From: Carbonatibacter sp965199245
Lineage (GTDB): Bacteria; Pseudomonadota; Alphaproteobacteria; Kiloniellales; Kiloniellaceae
NCBI GenBank assembly: GCA_965199245.1
Contig: CBDAQP010000003.1
Location: forward strand, 1,087,404 to 1,151,403
Direction: 5' to 3'
DNA: 64,000 bases
This document shows positions 63,577-64,000 of this stretch, in pieces. The notes below the pieces were generated by a model, which did no database searches, was not told the origin of the DNA, and worked only from the letters and a program-made list of their open reading frames with translations. Position 1 is the stretch's first letter, and every line of letters starts with the position of its first letter. A program made the position numbers and the translations under genes.

Positions 63577-64000
63577 TGGAGCAAGCGGCAGAGCAACAGT
63601 TTTCAGGATCAGTCAGTGTTTTTCAGGAGAGTCGCCTTCCTGAAACCGCTTTGCCTGTCGGCTATTCTGCGCTGATCGACGCCTTTGCGCTGCATGTGCC
63701 GTTGCCCCTTACCCTATGTGCGATTGGTTCCCGACACAAAGTCTATGAAGCAGATGGGTGGCGCATCTACACGCCACGCCACGAACCGGCGGCAACGCTC
63801 GAAGGGCATCTGACCTTTGCTCTCAAATATGAAGGGCTTGATCTGGCCATCCTGAAACGCCTGTTCCAGGCGATCCCTTCCGGCGGACTTGAAGCCATCA
63901 TCAAATCCAAACCCAACAGTGCCTATATGCGCCGCGTCTGGTTTTTGTATGAATGGCTCCTCGGCCAAGAGCTCGACCTCCCGGATGCCAAGACCGGGAC
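63576..64000 (+). CDS. Second Fic-family protein, N-terminal part (runs off the window)
   Basis: An open frame from the ATG at 63576 to the window end, 141 codons and two bases. The sequence matches the N-terminal region of large Fic proteins: LIDAFALHVPLPLTLCAIG, GWRIYTPRHEP, TLEGHLTFALKYEGLDL, then YMRRVWFLYEWLLGQELDLP. The Fic motif itself would lie beyond base 64000. The protein differs from the Fic at 61163. Its start codon is embedded in the 49-bp-phased repeat array. Confidence 0.8.
   Translation, partial: MEQAAEQQFSGSVSVFQESRLPETALPVGYSALIDAFALHVPLPLTLCAIGSRHKVYEADGWRIYTPRHEPAATLEGHLTFALKYEGLDLAILKRLFQAIPSGGLEAIIKSKPNSAYMRRVWFLYEWLLGQELDLPDAKTG

Overview
The window looks like chromosomal DNA of an alphaproteobacterium, possibly Rhodospirillales-like. 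The clues are the dapD-dapE-truA-fmt-def neighbourhood, the sdhC-D-A-B order, abundant ABC and TRAP uptake systems, and two IS630-family lineages. The genus cannot be fixed from sequence alone. No rRNA, tRNA or CRISPR array was recognised.

Left part (1-22.2 kb). The window opens inside pepN (minus strand, cut by the window edge), followed by a 1565-residue autotransporter with a repetitive passenger. After a sparse stretch come a small coiled-coil membrane protein, a SCO1/SenC copper chaperone, a GMC oxidoreductase pseudogene with three frame breaks, an aldehyde dehydrogenase and a complete peptide-type ABC importer (binding protein, two permeases, one fused double ATPase). A phosphonate-type importer phnC-phnD-phnE follows, with a hairpin between phnD and phnE, then two Sel1-repeat proteins.

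First mobile scar (22.2-26.7 kb). This is a nest of degenerate copies of two IS630-family elements (called IS630-A and IS630-B here). It contains the 3-prime tail of a second autotransporter, a toxin-antitoxin pair and the first 40 codons of a DnaG-like primase cut by an IS.

Central core (26.8-44.8 kb). Succinate dehydrogenase sdhCDAB; an epoxide hydrolase / aldehyde dehydrogenase / MocR-regulator gene string facing a divergent TRAP transporter with the order P-M-Q; a HAD nucleotidase; dapD and dapE; then truA-fmt-def on the other strand, and rmuC.

Second scar and housekeeping (44.8-57.8 kb). A nearly full-length but broken IS630-A copy abuts a decayed C5-cytosine methyltransferase that has lost its catalytic cysteine. 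Then come a UbiH-type monooxygenase, a LysR regulator, ung, a CYTH protein, sodB, an MntR-type regulator, a five-gene branched-chain-amino-acid-type ABC operon and a HAD phosphatase. The last gene is a phosphodiesterase cut off near an IS5-family relic.

Right end (57.8-64 kb). This is the most unusual part. A Fic protein with an AbiEi-like N-terminal region and a built-in inhibitory motif overlaps the start codon of a type I methyltransferase gene hsdM. That hsdM is interrupted by an IS630-B insertion. The segment lies between two inward-facing IS630-B right ends, and these in turn lie between two copies of a gap-free 222-bp duplication that carries an ArdC-like C-terminus and 49-bp-phased direct repeats. 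The second repeat array runs into the start codon of another Fic gene that leaves the window. It reads as a plasmid- or ICE-derived defence/toxin island in decay.
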